Part shown: in pieces, positions 9,491 through 18,177 of the stretch
Layout of the letters: every line of letters starts with the position of its first letter
Position numbering within the stretch: position 1 is the first letter of the stretch
DNA from: Candidatus Faecousia excrementipullorum
GTDB lineage: Bacteria > Bacillota > Clostridia > Oscillospirales > Oscillospiraceae
NCBI GenBank assembly: GCA_018712825.1
Contig: DVGG01000038.1
Span: forward strand, 16,427-80,426
Length of the DNA stretch: 64,000 nt
Direction: 5' to 3'
Translations under genes and position numbers: made by a program
The notes under the pieces: generated by a model
Seen by the model: the letters and a program-made list of their open reading frames with translations, nothing else
What the model was told of the DNA's origin: nothing
Databases searched by the model: none

Positions 9491-9534
9491 AAAAAAATCA
9501 GCCTGCAAGCCAAGGAAAAGGCTTGCAGACTGAT
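9491..9534 (-). terminator. Intrinsic terminator of the ferredoxin gene
   Basis: A 15-bp stem (left arm 9497-9511, right arm 9520-9534, one mismatch) is followed by seven Ts on the minus strand, which is a strong intrinsic terminator. It lies between the ferredoxin and the methyltransferase gene. Confidence 0.88.
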
Positions 9535-9549
9535 GGCAGAATCGGAGAA

Positions 9550-9720
9550 TCAGCCTTCCTCGATTGCTTCAACGGGGCAGGCGTCAGCGCAGGAGCCGCA
9601 GCTAACGCAGACATCGGCATCGATTACATAAGTGTCTTCGCCCTCGGAGATAGCCTCTACGGGGCAGTTCTCAGCACAGCTGCCGCACTTTACGCAAGCG
9701 TCAGTGATGTTGTAAGCCAT
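9550..9720 (-). CDS. 2[4Fe-4S] ferredoxin
   Basis: A 56-residue clostridial-type ferredoxin. It has two CxxCxxCxxxCP clusters (CVKCGSCAENCP and CVSCGSCADACP), enough ligands for two cubane clusters. It would carry electrons between pyruvate:ferredoxin oxidoreductase, hydrogenase and similar anaerobic enzymes. ATG 9720 is preceded by GGAGGGATAATC; an extension to 9753 has no support. It has its own promoter and terminator, so it is monocistronic and probably highly expressed. Confidence 0.95.
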   Translation of the reverse strand: MAYNITDACVKCGSCAENCPVEAISEGEDTYVIDADVCVSCGSCADACPVEAIEEG

Positions 9721-9773
9721 GATTATCCCTCCATTATGTGTATGATGCTGCATCCCATGTAGAATGCACTTTT

Positions 9774-9801
9774 ATTCTAACATGGATTTTTCAAAATGCA
9801 A
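9774..9801 (-). promoter_or_regulatory. Promoter of the ferredoxin gene
   Basis: On the minus strand, TTGCAT and TAGAAT are separated by 16 bases. The -10 ends about 54 bases before the ferredoxin ATG, in an AT-rich stretch. Confidence 0.55.
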
Positions 9802-9874
9802 TGATTTTTTATAAAATTTTGGCGGTATATTTTCCAGAAGGGTTGGGCAGGATTTCCAGGTGGAGGATAGGGCT

Positions 9875-12199
9875 ATGTATTTTACGGTGCAGACAAGAAA
9901 GTTACTGTTGGAAGCCGCCCGGCAGGCCAGAGCCATGGGCCACAGCTATGTGGGAAGTGTCCATGTGCTGCTGGCTCTGGGAAAAGATCCGGGGCTTACC
10001 GGCTCCATGCTCCGGGGCGCGGGGCTGGACTGGGAGCTGTCCTACGACATGGCGGCGGTGCTGTGGGGGAAGGGGAGTCCCTGCCTGCCCCTGCCCCAGG
10101 GGTATACCGGGGTGGTGCGGAGCATTCTCCGGGGGGCAGGGCAGGAGGCGCTGGCCCTGGGCAGCCGCCAGGCAGAGCCGGAGCACATCCTGCTTTCCCT
10201 TCTTCGCCGGGAGGGAACCCAGGCGGCAACCATTTTGCGGCTGAACGGTGTGGAGCGGGAGGAGCTGTTCTCCCGGATGGTGGACTATTTGTATTGGGAG
10301 CGGAAATCGCCCCCGACCAGGAAGAAGGAGGGGCTTTCTACGAAGCTGTTGGAACAATATTGCGAGGATTTGGTGCAGAAGGCGGCAAGCCTGGACCCGG
10401 TCATCGGCCGGGACCAGGAGATTGAAGCGGTGATTGGAATTCTGTGCCGGAAGAACAAGAACAATCCGGCCCTGGTGGGAGAGCCGGGGGTGGGAAAAAC
10501 CGCCATTGCCGAGGGGCTGGCCCAGCGGATGGGAGCGGGGAATGTCCCCCCAGCCCTGCGGGATAAGCGGCTGGTGAGCCTGAACATGGCAAACCTGGTG
10601 GCAGGCACCAAGTACCGGGGAGAGTTTGAGGAGCGGGTGCGGGATATGCTGGCAGAAATCCGCCGCTGCGGGGACATCATCCTCTTTGTGGATGAGATGC
10701 ACACCATCGTGGGTGCCGGTGCGGCAGAGGGTGCCATTGACGCCGCCAACATCTTCAAACCGGCTCTGGGCAGAGGGGAGCTGCAAATGCTGGGAGCCAC
10801 CACCCTGGAGGAGTACCGGAAGTATATTGAAAAGGACCCGGCCCTGGAGCGGCGGTTCCGTCCCGTGCGGGTGGAGGAGCCCAGTCGGGAGGCAACTCTG
10901 GAAATTCTCCGGGGATTGAAGCCGGGGCTGGAGCAGCACCACCACCTGCGAATTACGGAGGAAGCCCTGGGGGAGGCGGTGCGCCTTTCCGTCCGATACC
11001 TGCCGGAGCAGTTTCTGCCGGATAAGGCCATCGACCTTTTGGACGAAGGGGCGGCCCATGTGCGGCTGGAGCAGCAGTATGGGGGCAAGCGGTGGCTGCG
11101 GCAGGAGCTGGAGCAGGAGCTTCACCAGGCGGTGGAGGAAAAGCGGTATGAGCGGGCGGCAGAGCTTCAGGACCGGGTGCAGAAGCTGTCCGCAAAATCC
11201 ACGGAGCGGCTCCGGGGCCGGGCGGTGACCGGCGGGGACATTGCCTGGGCGGTGTCTGCCCGGACGGGGATTCCTGTGGGACGGCTGACGGCGGATGAAC
11301 GGCAGCGGCTGCTGGGACTGGAGGAAACCCTGTCCCAGCGGGTGTTGGGACAGCCGGAGGCGGTGGCGGCGGTGGCCCAGACGGTGCGTTCCGGCCTCAG
11401 CGGCCTCCGGGACGAAAACCGCCCGGTGGCCTGCCTGCTTCTCACCGGGCCTACAGGGGTGGGAAAGACTGAGCTGTGCCGGGGCCTTGCCCAGGAGCTG
11501 TACGGCAGTGTGGAGGCCATGATTCGCCTGGATATGTCGGAATACATGGAAAAGCACACGGTGGCAAGGCTCATCGGTGCCCCTCCCGGCTATGTGGGCT
11601 ATGAGGATGGGGGGAAGCTTACGGAGGCGGTGCGCCGGAGACCCTACTGCCTGGTGCTTCTGGATGAGCTGGAGAAGGCCCACCCGGATGTGGCGGGGAT
11701 ACTGCTGCAAATTATGGAGGAGGGGGTGCTGACAGACTCCACGGGAAGAAAGGTCAGCTTCCGCAACGCCATTGTAGCCATGACCTGCAACTTAGGGGGC
11801 GAAATCCGCAGCGACGGCCTGGGCTTTCAGCCGGAAGGGCGAAAGGCACAGACAGACACAGCCCTTCGTCAGCATTTCACCCCGGAATTTTTGGGAAGAT
11901 TGGATAAGATCGTGTGCTTCCACCCCTTGCAGGAGGAGAGTATGACCTCCATTGCGGAGAAGTTCCTGGCAGCCATCCGCCAGCGGGCCAAGGAGCGGGG
12001 CATTGCCCTGCAGTTTCCCCGGGAGCTGGCGGCCCACCTGGGAAGACAGGGCAAGGCCAAGGGCGGCGCCCGGGAGATTCGCCGGGTGGTGGAGCAGCAG
12101 GTGGAGGAACCCCTGGCGGTGTACCTGCTGGGATGCAGCAAAAAACCGGGAAAAATCCGGGTCAGCCTGAAAGGGGAACAGGTGGAATTTTTGGGATAG
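9875..12199 (+). CDS. clpC: ClpC-type AAA+ unfoldase subunit
   Basis: A 774-residue two-ring Hsp100 ATPase. An N-terminal Clp repeat domain is followed by AAA module 1 (GEPGVGKTA, LFVDEMH), a short middle region with a UVR-like stretch (EEKRYERAAELQDRV) and AAA module 2 (GPTGVGKTE, LLDELEKAHPDV). LGF occurs just before QPEGR, the position of the ClpP-docking loop, so it probably feeds ClpP. ATG 9875 follows GGAGGATAGGGCT; GTG 9860 is a weaker alternative. The usual ctsR, mcsA and mcsB partners are not adjacent. Confidence 0.9.
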   Translation: MYFTVQTRKLLLEAARQARAMGHSYVGSVHVLLALGKDPGLTGSMLRGAGLDWELSYDMAAVLWGKGSPCLPLPQGYTGVVRSILRGAGQEALALGSRQAEPEHILLSLLRREGTQAATILRLNGVEREELFSRMVDYLYWERKSPPTRKKEGLSTKLLEQYCEDLVQKAASLDPVIGRDQEIEAVIGILCRKNKNNPALVGEPGVGKTAIAEGLAQRMGAGNVPPALRDKRLVSLNMANLVAGTKYRGEFEERVRDMLAEIRRCGDIILFVDEMHTIVGAGAAEGAIDAANIFKPALGRGELQMLGATTLEEYRKYIEKDPALERRFRPVRVEEPSREATLEILRGLKPGLEQHHHLRITEEALGEAVRLSVRYLPEQFLPDKAIDLLDEGAAHVRLEQQYGGKRWLRQELEQELHQAVEEKRYERAAELQDRVQKLSAKSTERLRGRAVTGGDIAWAVSARTGIPVGRLTADERQRLLGLEETLSQRVLGQPEAVAAVAQTVRSGLSGLRDENRPVACLLLTGPTGVGKTELCRGLAQELYGSVEAMIRLDMSEYMEKHTVARLIGAPPGYVGYEDGGKLTEAVRRRPYCLVLLDELEKAHPDVAGILLQIMEEGVLTDSTGRKVSFRNAIVAMTCNLGGEIRSDGLGFQPEGRKAQTDTALRQHFTPEFLGRLDKIVCFHPLQEESMTSIAEKFLAAIRQRAKERGIALQFPRELAAHLGRQGKAKGGAREIRRVVEQQVEEPLAVYLLGCSKKPGKIRVSLKGEQVEFLG

Positions 12200-12223
12200 C
12201 CAGGGAAAATCCCCCTTTTGCAT

Positions 12224-12264
12224 ACCGCCCCTTTTGTCGAAAACCGTCAGAGGGGCGGTTTTTC
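12224..12264 (+). terminator. Intrinsic terminator after clpC
   Basis: A 9-bp perfect stem (ACCGCCCCT with complement) has an 18-base loop and runs into TTTTT on the plus strand. Confidence 0.8.
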
Positions 12265-12338
12265 ACAATTATTTTATCGAACAAATATACGAAAACTGGG
12301 AAAATGGCAGGAATTTTCTGTGAAATCCCGGAAAATCA

Positions 12339-12367
12339 TTGATTTTTTTGGAACAATCGGCTATACT
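12339..12367 (+). promoter_or_regulatory. Promoter of the mraZ division and wall cluster
   Basis: TTGATT and TATACT are separated by exactly 17 bases and lie 55 bases before the mraZ ATG. This is the only good sigma-A-like promoter found ahead of the cluster. Confidence 0.8.
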
Positions 12368-12373
12368 GTCTGT

Positions 12374-12403
12374 AAATGGAGTAAAAGGGTAGTAAAGTGG
12401 AGT
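12374..12403 (+). promoter_or_regulatory. Likely MraZ operator (three direct repeats)
   Basis: Immediately after the -10 box are three direct repeats spaced 10-11 bases apart: AAATGGAGT, AAAAGGGTAGT and AAAGTGGAGT. MraZ proteins are known to bind short G-rich direct repeats with about one-helical-turn spacing just upstream of their own gene. The position inside the transcription start region fits autorepression of the whole cluster. Confidence 0.6.
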
Positions 12404-12422
12404 GACAGGGAGGTGACTGCGG

Positions 12423-12851
12423 ATGATTGGCAAGTACCCGGCCAAGCTGGATGAAAAGAATCGACTGTTTGTACCCAGCAAGCTTCGGGAGGAGCTGGGG
12501 GATACTTTCTATGTCACCCTGGGTGTCAACTGCGGTCACCGGTGCCTGACCCTTTACACCGCCAGGGACTGGGCGTCCATCAGCGACAACTACAACGCCC
12601 TGCCCCTGTCCCAGCGGTCAGCCGCCACCAGTTTGCTGTTTATGAACGCCGCCCAGTGCTGCCCCGACAAGCAGTTCCGGTTTCCTGTGACCCAGTTTCT
12701 GCTGGACTACGCAGGCATCGGCAAAGAAGTGATGATCGTGGGTCGGGCCGGACAGGCGGAAATCTGGGACAGCGAGGAGTTTAACCGCTTTGAGCAGGAG
12801 AATCTCACCCCGGAGAAGCTCCTGGCATCCCTGGAGGCCATTGGACTATGA
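12423..12851 (+). CDS. mraZ: Transcriptional regulator MraZ
   Basis: A 142-residue AbrB-fold DNA-binding protein with two MraZ repeats, beginning with GKYPAKLDEKNRLFVPSKLR. MraZ is the first gene of the dcw cluster and regulates it by binding repeats in its own promoter; such repeats are visible upstream. The start has GGGAGGTG nearby, and the stop overlaps the rsmH ATG by four bases. Length is typical of the family. Confidence 0.96.
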   Translation: MIGKYPAKLDEKNRLFVPSKLREELGDTFYVTLGVNCGHRCLTLYTARDWASISDNYNALPLSQRSAATSLLFMNAAQCCPDKQFRFPVTQFLLDYAGIGKEVMIVGRAGQAEIWDSEEFNRFEQENLTPEKLLASLEAIGL

Positions 12852-13783
12852 GCGAATTTCATCATGTATCGGTGCTTCTGCAGGAGTGCCTGGAGGGGCT
12901 GAACATCCGCCCCGAGGGCATTTATGTGGACGGTACCTTAGGCGGCGCCGGTCATTCCAGCCGGATTGCCCAGCGTCTTACCACCGGACGGCTCATCGGT
13001 ATCGACCGGGACCCGGTGGCTCTGGCAGCAGCCGGAGAACGGCTGAAGCCCTGGAAGGACCGGGTGACCCTGGTTCATTCCAATTTCTGTGAAATCAAGC
13101 AGGTGCTGTCTGATTTGCAGATTCCCGGTGTGGACGGCATTTTGCTGGATTTGGGGGTGTCCTCTCCCCAGCTGGACGACGGTCAGCGAGGCTTTTCCTA
13201 CATGGCAGATGCCCCCTTGGATATGCGTATGAACGGGGAAGATGCCCTCACCGCCCGGGAGGTGGTGAACACCTGGCCCCAGGAGGAGCTGAAACGCATC
13301 CTCTATACCTACGGAGAGGAGCGCTACGCCCCCCAGATTGCATCCGCTATCTGCCGCCGCCGGGAGGAAGCTCCCATTGAGACAACCTTGGAGCTGGTGG
13401 ACATCATCCGCAGCGCCATGCCGGCGGCAGCCCTGCGGGAGAAGCAGCACCCGGCCAAGCGGAGCTTCCAGGCCATCCGCATTGCGGTCAATGACGAGCT
13501 GGGGTCTGTGGAAAAGGTGATGGCAGACGCAATCCCCTTGCTGAACCCCGGCGGAAGGCTGGCGGTGATTACCTTCCATTCCCTGGAAGACAGAATTGTG
13601 AAAAACGCCATGGCAGAGGCAGCCAAGGGCTGCACCTGTCCCCCCAATTTCCCGGTGTGCGTCTGCGGCAAAAAGCCTCAGGTGAAGCTCATCAGCCGCA
13701 AACCCATTGTTTCCGGGGCGGCGGAATTGGCAGAAAATCCCAGAGCCAGAAGTGCCAAGCTGCGGGTGTGTGAGAAATTATAA
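12848..13783 (+). CDS. rsmH: 16S rRNA N4-cytosine C1402 methyltransferase RsmH
   Basis: A 311-residue class I methyltransferase. It starts with HHVSVLLQE and contains the SAM loop YVDGTLGGAGHS, then ILLDLGVSSPQLD and VITFHSLEDRIVK. It makes the base methylation of m4Cm1402 in 16S rRNA, completing the RsmI modification. The ATGA overlap with mraZ indicates translational coupling. Second position in the dcw cluster is the usual arrangement. Confidence 0.97.
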   Translation: MSEFHHVSVLLQECLEGLNIRPEGIYVDGTLGGAGHSSRIAQRLTTGRLIGIDRDPVALAAAGERLKPWKDRVTLVHSNFCEIKQVLSDLQIPGVDGILLDLGVSSPQLDDGQRGFSYMADAPLDMRMNGEDALTAREVVNTWPQEELKRILYTYGEERYAPQIASAICRRREEAPIETTLELVDIIRSAMPAAALREKQHPAKRSFQAIRIAVNDELGSVEKVMADAIPLLNPGGRLAVITFHSLEDRIVKNAMAEAAKGCTCPPNFPVCVCGKKPQVKLISRKPIVSGAAELAENPRARSAKLRVCEKL

Positions 13784-13807
13784 AGGATTATCAGGAGGTG
13801 AGCAGCG

Positions 13808-14272
13808 GTGGCAATGAAAAACGAGGTGCGGTATATTCAGTTCCGGACGGAGGGAACCGCGGCCAGAAAAGCGGCCAGCCCTGCTCCCTTTGAAAATACC
13901 CTGAAGCTGCCCCGGCGGGTAAAGCGGAAGCGCCTGGTGCTGCGGCTGGACCCGGTGGCGATTCTGGGCACAGCGGTTGCCCTGGGTATGCTCATCGCCA
14001 TGGCGGTGGGGCTGGTTCGCCTGAACGGTGCGGTTCAGGAGCAGGAGCAGATGGCCCGGTATGTGCAGCAGCTGGAAAGCCAGCATAGTGTGCTGGAGCG
14101 TACCTATTATAATAACTATGCTCTGGAGGAGCTGGAGCGGCTGGCTACCGCCATGGGCTTAGTGCCCAAGGCGGAGGTTCCCCAGGTAACCATTCCGGTG
14201 GAGGTGCCTGCCCAGGAGCCCCAGGGCTTCTTCCAAAAGATTGCGGACTTTTTCGCTGACCTGTTTGCATAA
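13808..14272 (+). CDS. ftsL: FtsL-like divisome protein
   Basis: A 154-residue bitopic protein with a basic cytoplasmic N-terminus, one membrane helix near residues 48-72, and a coiled-coil start (QEQEQMARYVQQLESQHSV) outside. The family has little sequence conservation, so the call rests on topology and on its position between rsmH and the division PBP. FtsL joins DivIB and DivIC to activate FtsW and the PBP. GTG 13808 has AGGAGGTG at a good distance; ATG 13814 is too far. The amphipathic C-terminal tail is longer than usual. Confidence 0.8.
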   Translation: MAMKNEVRYIQFRTEGTAARKAASPAPFENTLKLPRRVKRKRLVLRLDPVAILGTAVALGMLIAMAVGLVRLNGAVQEQEQMARYVQQLESQHSVLERTYYNNYALEELERLATAMGLVPKAEVPQVTIPVEVPAQEPQGFFQKIADFFADLFA

Positions 14273-14367
14273 AGCGTGTCCCGACCCATAAAATGACAAT
14301 AGAGCTGCGGTGGGCGGCGAGGGTTTCCCTTGCTGCCCATTTTAGCGATTGGAAAGGGCGGGGATCT

Positions 14368-16695
14368 ATGGCAAGGAAAAAGGAGTATGTGCGCCTGCGA
14401 AAGGACAGCGGGCAGCATCGAAGGATTCTTGTGGTGGGGGCGATGCTGGGACTGATGGCCTTTGTGCCGGCGGCCCTGCGGCTATACAGTCTGATGGTCA
14501 CAAACTATGACTTTTACCGGCGCCTTGCCCTGGAAAATCAATCCCGGGTCACCCGGGTCATGGGGGAGCGGGGGGAGATTTACGACCGGAACATGAACCT
14601 GCTGGCAGGCAATGAGAGCGTGGAAAATGTGTACCTTGCCCCCCTGGAGCTGAACCAGTCCCAGGCAGACCTGCAGGCTCTGTCCCAGACTCTGGGGGAG
14701 CTACTGGAGGAGGACCCGGAGGAAATCCTGGCAAAGGCGGAGAACACCAAGCTTCGCTACCAGCAGATTGCCCGGAATGTGGACAGGGAGACGGCGGATG
14801 CCATCCGTAATTATGTCAACGAAACCGGAATCTCCGGGGTGCATCTGGAGCCCACCACCCAGCGGTACTACCCCTACGGAAGCCTTGCCTCCCAGGTGAT
14901 TGGCTTTTCCAACATCTCCGGGGAGGGCTGCGAGGGGGTGGAGGCCGCCTACAACAGCTATCTGGCCGGCTCTCTGGGCCAGGTCATCACCTCCAAGGGA
15001 AACAACGAGATGGAAATGCCCTTTTCCTACGAGGACTTTGTGGAGGCGGGAAAAGGGGACAGCGTGATTCTTACCATCGATGCCACGGTGCAGGCCTGTC
15101 TGGAAAAACAGATGGAAAACGCCATTGCCCGGTACGATGTGCAAAACGGTGCCTTCGGCATGGTGATGAACGCCAAAACCGGAGAGATTCTGGCTATGGC
15201 CACCATCGGGGGCTATGACCCCAACAATTACCTGGAAATTTACGATGAGGAAAAAGCCCTGGAGCTGGAGCAGCTGCGCCTTGCCTACCTCCAGGAACCA
15301 ACGGACTCGGAGGCTTACCAGCAGAAGAAGGAGGCCTATACCCAGGCACTTCATGCCGCCCAGCTGGAGCAGTGGCGGAACCGGTGCATTTCCGACGGCT
15401 ACGAACCCGGCTCCACCTTCAAGATTATGACCATGGCGGCGGCTCTGGACTGCGGGGCCATCACCCTGGATTCCTCTTTCTACTGCGGCGGTGCCGAGCA
15501 GATTCCCGGTCGTGCCCAGCTGCTGCACTGCTGGCGCTCTGCCGGTCACGGCAGCGAACAGACCCCCCAGGCCCTGCAAAATTCCTGCAACATCGCCTTT
15601 GCCCACATTGCCTTGCAGCTGGGCGGGGAGCGGTTTTACGAGTATGTGCAGAAGTTCGGGGTTCTGGAAAAAACCGGAATCGACCTGGCAGGAGAGAGCA
15701 AGGGCGTCTTTTTTGACAAGTCCACGGTGACAGACACGGAAAAATGGGGGACGGCCTCCCTGACCTCCGGCTCCTTCGGCCAGACCTTCAAGCTTACCCC
15801 CTTGCAGCTGGTGCGGGCGGTGGCGGCGGTGGTCAACGGCGGCAACCTGCTGGAGCCTTACATCGTCCAGGAAGTGGTGGATGCCCAGGGTAACACGGTG
15901 CTGTACCAGGAACCCACGGTGATCCGCCAGGTGATTTCGGAGGAGACCTCCAAGACCATGTGCCAGCTGCTTCAGTCCGTGGTGGAGGAAGGAACGGCAA
16001 AAAATGCTCAGGTTGCCGGCTTCTCCATCGGTGGAAAAACCGGAACCAGTGAAAAAATTGATGTTTTCGATGAGAATGGCCAGAGAGTCCTGGATAAAAT
16101 CGTATCATTTGTAGGGATTGCGCCCATGGACGATCCGGAGTATATTGTATTGGTAGCTTTGGACACCCCCTCCCGGGAAACGGGCATCTACATTTCCGGC
16201 GGCGTCATGGCGGCCCCCACAGTGGGAGCGGTAATGGCGGACATTCTTCCCTATCTGGGGGTGGAGCGGAGCTTCTCCCCGGAGGAGGCGGCAGGCCGGG
16301 AGATTGTTTTGGAGGACTTTACCGGCATGACCGTCTCCGATGCCCAGAAAAAGCTCAAGGAACTGGGGCTCACCGGGCAAATTATTGGTGAGGACGGCGT
16401 CATTACCGACCAGATTCCCGGAGCCGGAGAGACAATCCCCGGGGACAGTCAGGTGCTTCTCTACTGCGGGGAGGAGGCCCAGGAGCGGATGGTGGAAGTG
16501 CCGGACTTTTACGGCCTGAACCGACAGCAGGCCAGCGACCGGGCCGGGGAGCTGGGGCTGTATATCCTGGTCACAGGCAACGACAGTCTGTCCCCCCAGG
16601 TGGTGGTGACCGGTCAGTCCATGCCGGCCGGAACCCAGGTGCCGGTGGGCACCACCATAGAATTGCAATTTGCAGACACCCAGGTATCTGATTAA
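14368..16695 (+). CDS. Division-type class B penicillin-binding protein with two PASTA domains
   Basis: A 775-residue transpeptidase. An N-terminal membrane anchor and PBP dimer domain precede the catalytic domain, which shows the SxxK serine in GSTFKIM, SCN in QNSCNIAF and KTG in GGKTGTSEK. Two C-terminal PASTA repeats begin near residue 650, as in Bacillus PBP2B; SpoVD has one. It cross-links septal peptidoglycan with FtsW. I chose ATG 14368, preceded by GGCGGGGATCT; an upstream ATG at 14293 would add 25 residues. Whether it serves vegetative division, the sporulation septum or both cannot be told. Confidence 0.93.
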   Translation: MARKKEYVRLRKDSGQHRRILVVGAMLGLMAFVPAALRLYSLMVTNYDFYRRLALENQSRVTRVMGERGEIYDRNMNLLAGNESVENVYLAPLELNQSQADLQALSQTLGELLEEDPEEILAKAENTKLRYQQIARNVDRETADAIRNYVNETGISGVHLEPTTQRYYPYGSLASQVIGFSNISGEGCEGVEAAYNSYLAGSLGQVITSKGNNEMEMPFSYEDFVEAGKGDSVILTIDATVQACLEKQMENAIARYDVQNGAFGMVMNAKTGEILAMATIGGYDPNNYLEIYDEEKALELEQLRLAYLQEPTDSEAYQQKKEAYTQALHAAQLEQWRNRCISDGYEPGSTFKIMTMAAALDCGAITLDSSFYCGGAEQIPGRAQLLHCWRSAGHGSEQTPQALQNSCNIAFAHIALQLGGERFYEYVQKFGVLEKTGIDLAGESKGVFFDKSTVTDTEKWGTASLTSGSFGQTFKLTPLQLVRAVAAVVNGGNLLEPYIVQEVVDAQGNTVLYQEPTVIRQVISEETSKTMCQLLQSVVEEGTAKNAQVAGFSIGGKTGTSEKIDVFDENGQRVLDKIVSFVGIAPMDDPEYIVLVALDTPSRETGIYISGGVMAAPTVGAVMADILPYLGVERSFSPEEAAGREIVLEDFTGMTVSDAQKKLKELGLTGQIIGEDGVITDQIPGAGETIPGDSQVLLYCGEEAQERMVEVPDFYGLNRQQASDRAGELGLYILVTGNDSLSPQVVVTGQSMPAGTQVPVGTTIELQFADTQVSD

Positions 16696-16723
16696 CTTTT
16701 CGCTTATATAAGGAGATTTACCT

Positions 16724-18175
16724 ATGAAGCTTAGAGAACTTCTTCAAAATGTGCAGGTGGTGCAGGCCACGGCGGATATGGATATGGAGATTGCCCATGT
16801 GGCCTACGACTCCCGGAAGGTGGGAGCGGGTGACCTTTTTGTGGCAGTTACCGGATTCGCCTCCGACGGCAACCGGTTCATCCCTATGGCTATGGAGAAG
16901 GGAGCGACCTGCGTGGTGTCCGCTAAGCCGTTGCCGGAGGGGGTTCCCGGGGTGCAGGTGGTGTCTGACCGGCTGGCCCTGGCCCAGATTGGAGCAAACT
17001 ACTTTGGCCAGCCGGGAAAGAAGCTGAAACTCATCGGCATCACCGGCACCAACGGCAAGACCTCTGCCACTCTGCTTCTCAAATGCGTCATCGAACAGGT
17101 GCAAGGTGCCAAGGTGGGTCTCATCGGCACCATGGACAACTGGATTGGAGATAAGCGCATCCCCGCGGAGCGCACCACCCCGGAGAGCTTTGAGCTGCAG
17201 GGACTGCTGGCTGCCATGGTGGAGGCAGGCTGCACCTACGCCATTATGGAGGTATCCTCCCATGCCATCGCCCTGGACAGAGTGGGGGGCCTTCACTATG
17301 AGGTGGCGGCCTTTACCAACCTGACAGAGGACCACCTGGACTTCCACAAGACCATGGAAAACTACTGCGATACCAAGGCAGAGCTTTTCGCCCGGTGCAG
17401 CCGGGCGGTGGTAAATGGGGATGACCCCTGGTGCTCCCGGATTCTGGGCAAATGCACCTGCCCGGTGATTACCACCTCCGTCAAATCCCCGGCAGGGCTG
17501 TGGGCGGAGAATCTGGAGCTTCTGCCGGATGGGGTGACCTTTACTGCCCGGTATGGACAGCAGAGCGTCCCTGTCCGGGTGCCCATTCCCGGAAAGTTTA
17601 CGGTGTATAACGCCCTGACGGTGCTGGGCTGCGCCCTGAGCCTGGGAATCTCCCTGGAGGCGGCGGCCGGGGCCCTGGCAACCGCTCCGGGGGTGAAGGG
17701 CCGGGTGGAGGTGGTTCCCACCCCCGGCAAACCCTACACGGTGCTCATCGACTACGCCCACACCCCCGACGGCCTTGAGAACGTCCTTCAGTCTGTGAAG
17801 GGCTTCTGCAAAGGACGGGTGATTGTGGTGTTCGGCTGCGGCGGCGACCGGGACCCCATGAAGCGGCCCATTATGGGAAAAATCGCCACGGATCTTTCTG
17901 ACCTGGCGGTGATTACCTCCGACAATCCCCGGACGGAGGAGCCCATGGCCATCATCCAGGATATTCTTGCAGGGGTAGATTCTGGGAAAAAGAATTATAA
18001 AGTTATCGAAAATCGCCCCAAAGCCATTGCTTATGCTATGGACATTGGGGAAAAGCATGATATAATTATACTGGCCGGAAAGGGCCATGAAACCTATCAG
18101 GAAATCCAGGGGGTAAAGCACCACCTGGATGAGCGGGAAGTGGTTGCCGCTTATCTTGAGGAAAAGAGGAACTGA
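16724..18175 (+). CDS. murE: UDP-MurNAc-L-Ala-D-Glu:meso-DAP ligase MurE
   Basis: A 483-residue Mur ligase with the ATP loop GITGTNGKTSAT. DNPRTEEP near residue 405 is the DNPR form associated with meso-diaminopimelate as the third amino acid, rather than lysine. It adds the third residue of the peptidoglycan stem in the cytoplasm. The start has AAGGAG at eight bases. It is two bases from murF, so the pair is cotranscribed. Confidence 0.96.
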   Translation: MKLRELLQNVQVVQATADMDMEIAHVAYDSRKVGAGDLFVAVTGFASDGNRFIPMAMEKGATCVVSAKPLPEGVPGVQVVSDRLALAQIGANYFGQPGKKLKLIGITGTNGKTSATLLLKCVIEQVQGAKVGLIGTMDNWIGDKRIPAERTTPESFELQGLLAAMVEAGCTYAIMEVSSHAIALDRVGGLHYEVAAFTNLTEDHLDFHKTMENYCDTKAELFARCSRAVVNGDDPWCSRILGKCTCPVITTSVKSPAGLWAENLELLPDGVTFTARYGQQSVPVRVPIPGKFTVYNALTVLGCALSLGISLEAAAGALATAPGVKGRVEVVPTPGKPYTVLIDYAHTPDGLENVLQSVKGFCKGRVIVVFGCGGDRDPMKRPIMGKIATDLSDLAVITSDNPRTEEPMAIIQDILAGVDSGKKNYKVIENRPKAIAYAMDIGEKHDIIILAGKGHETYQEIQGVKHHLDEREVVAAYLEEKRN

Positions 18176-18177
18176 TT

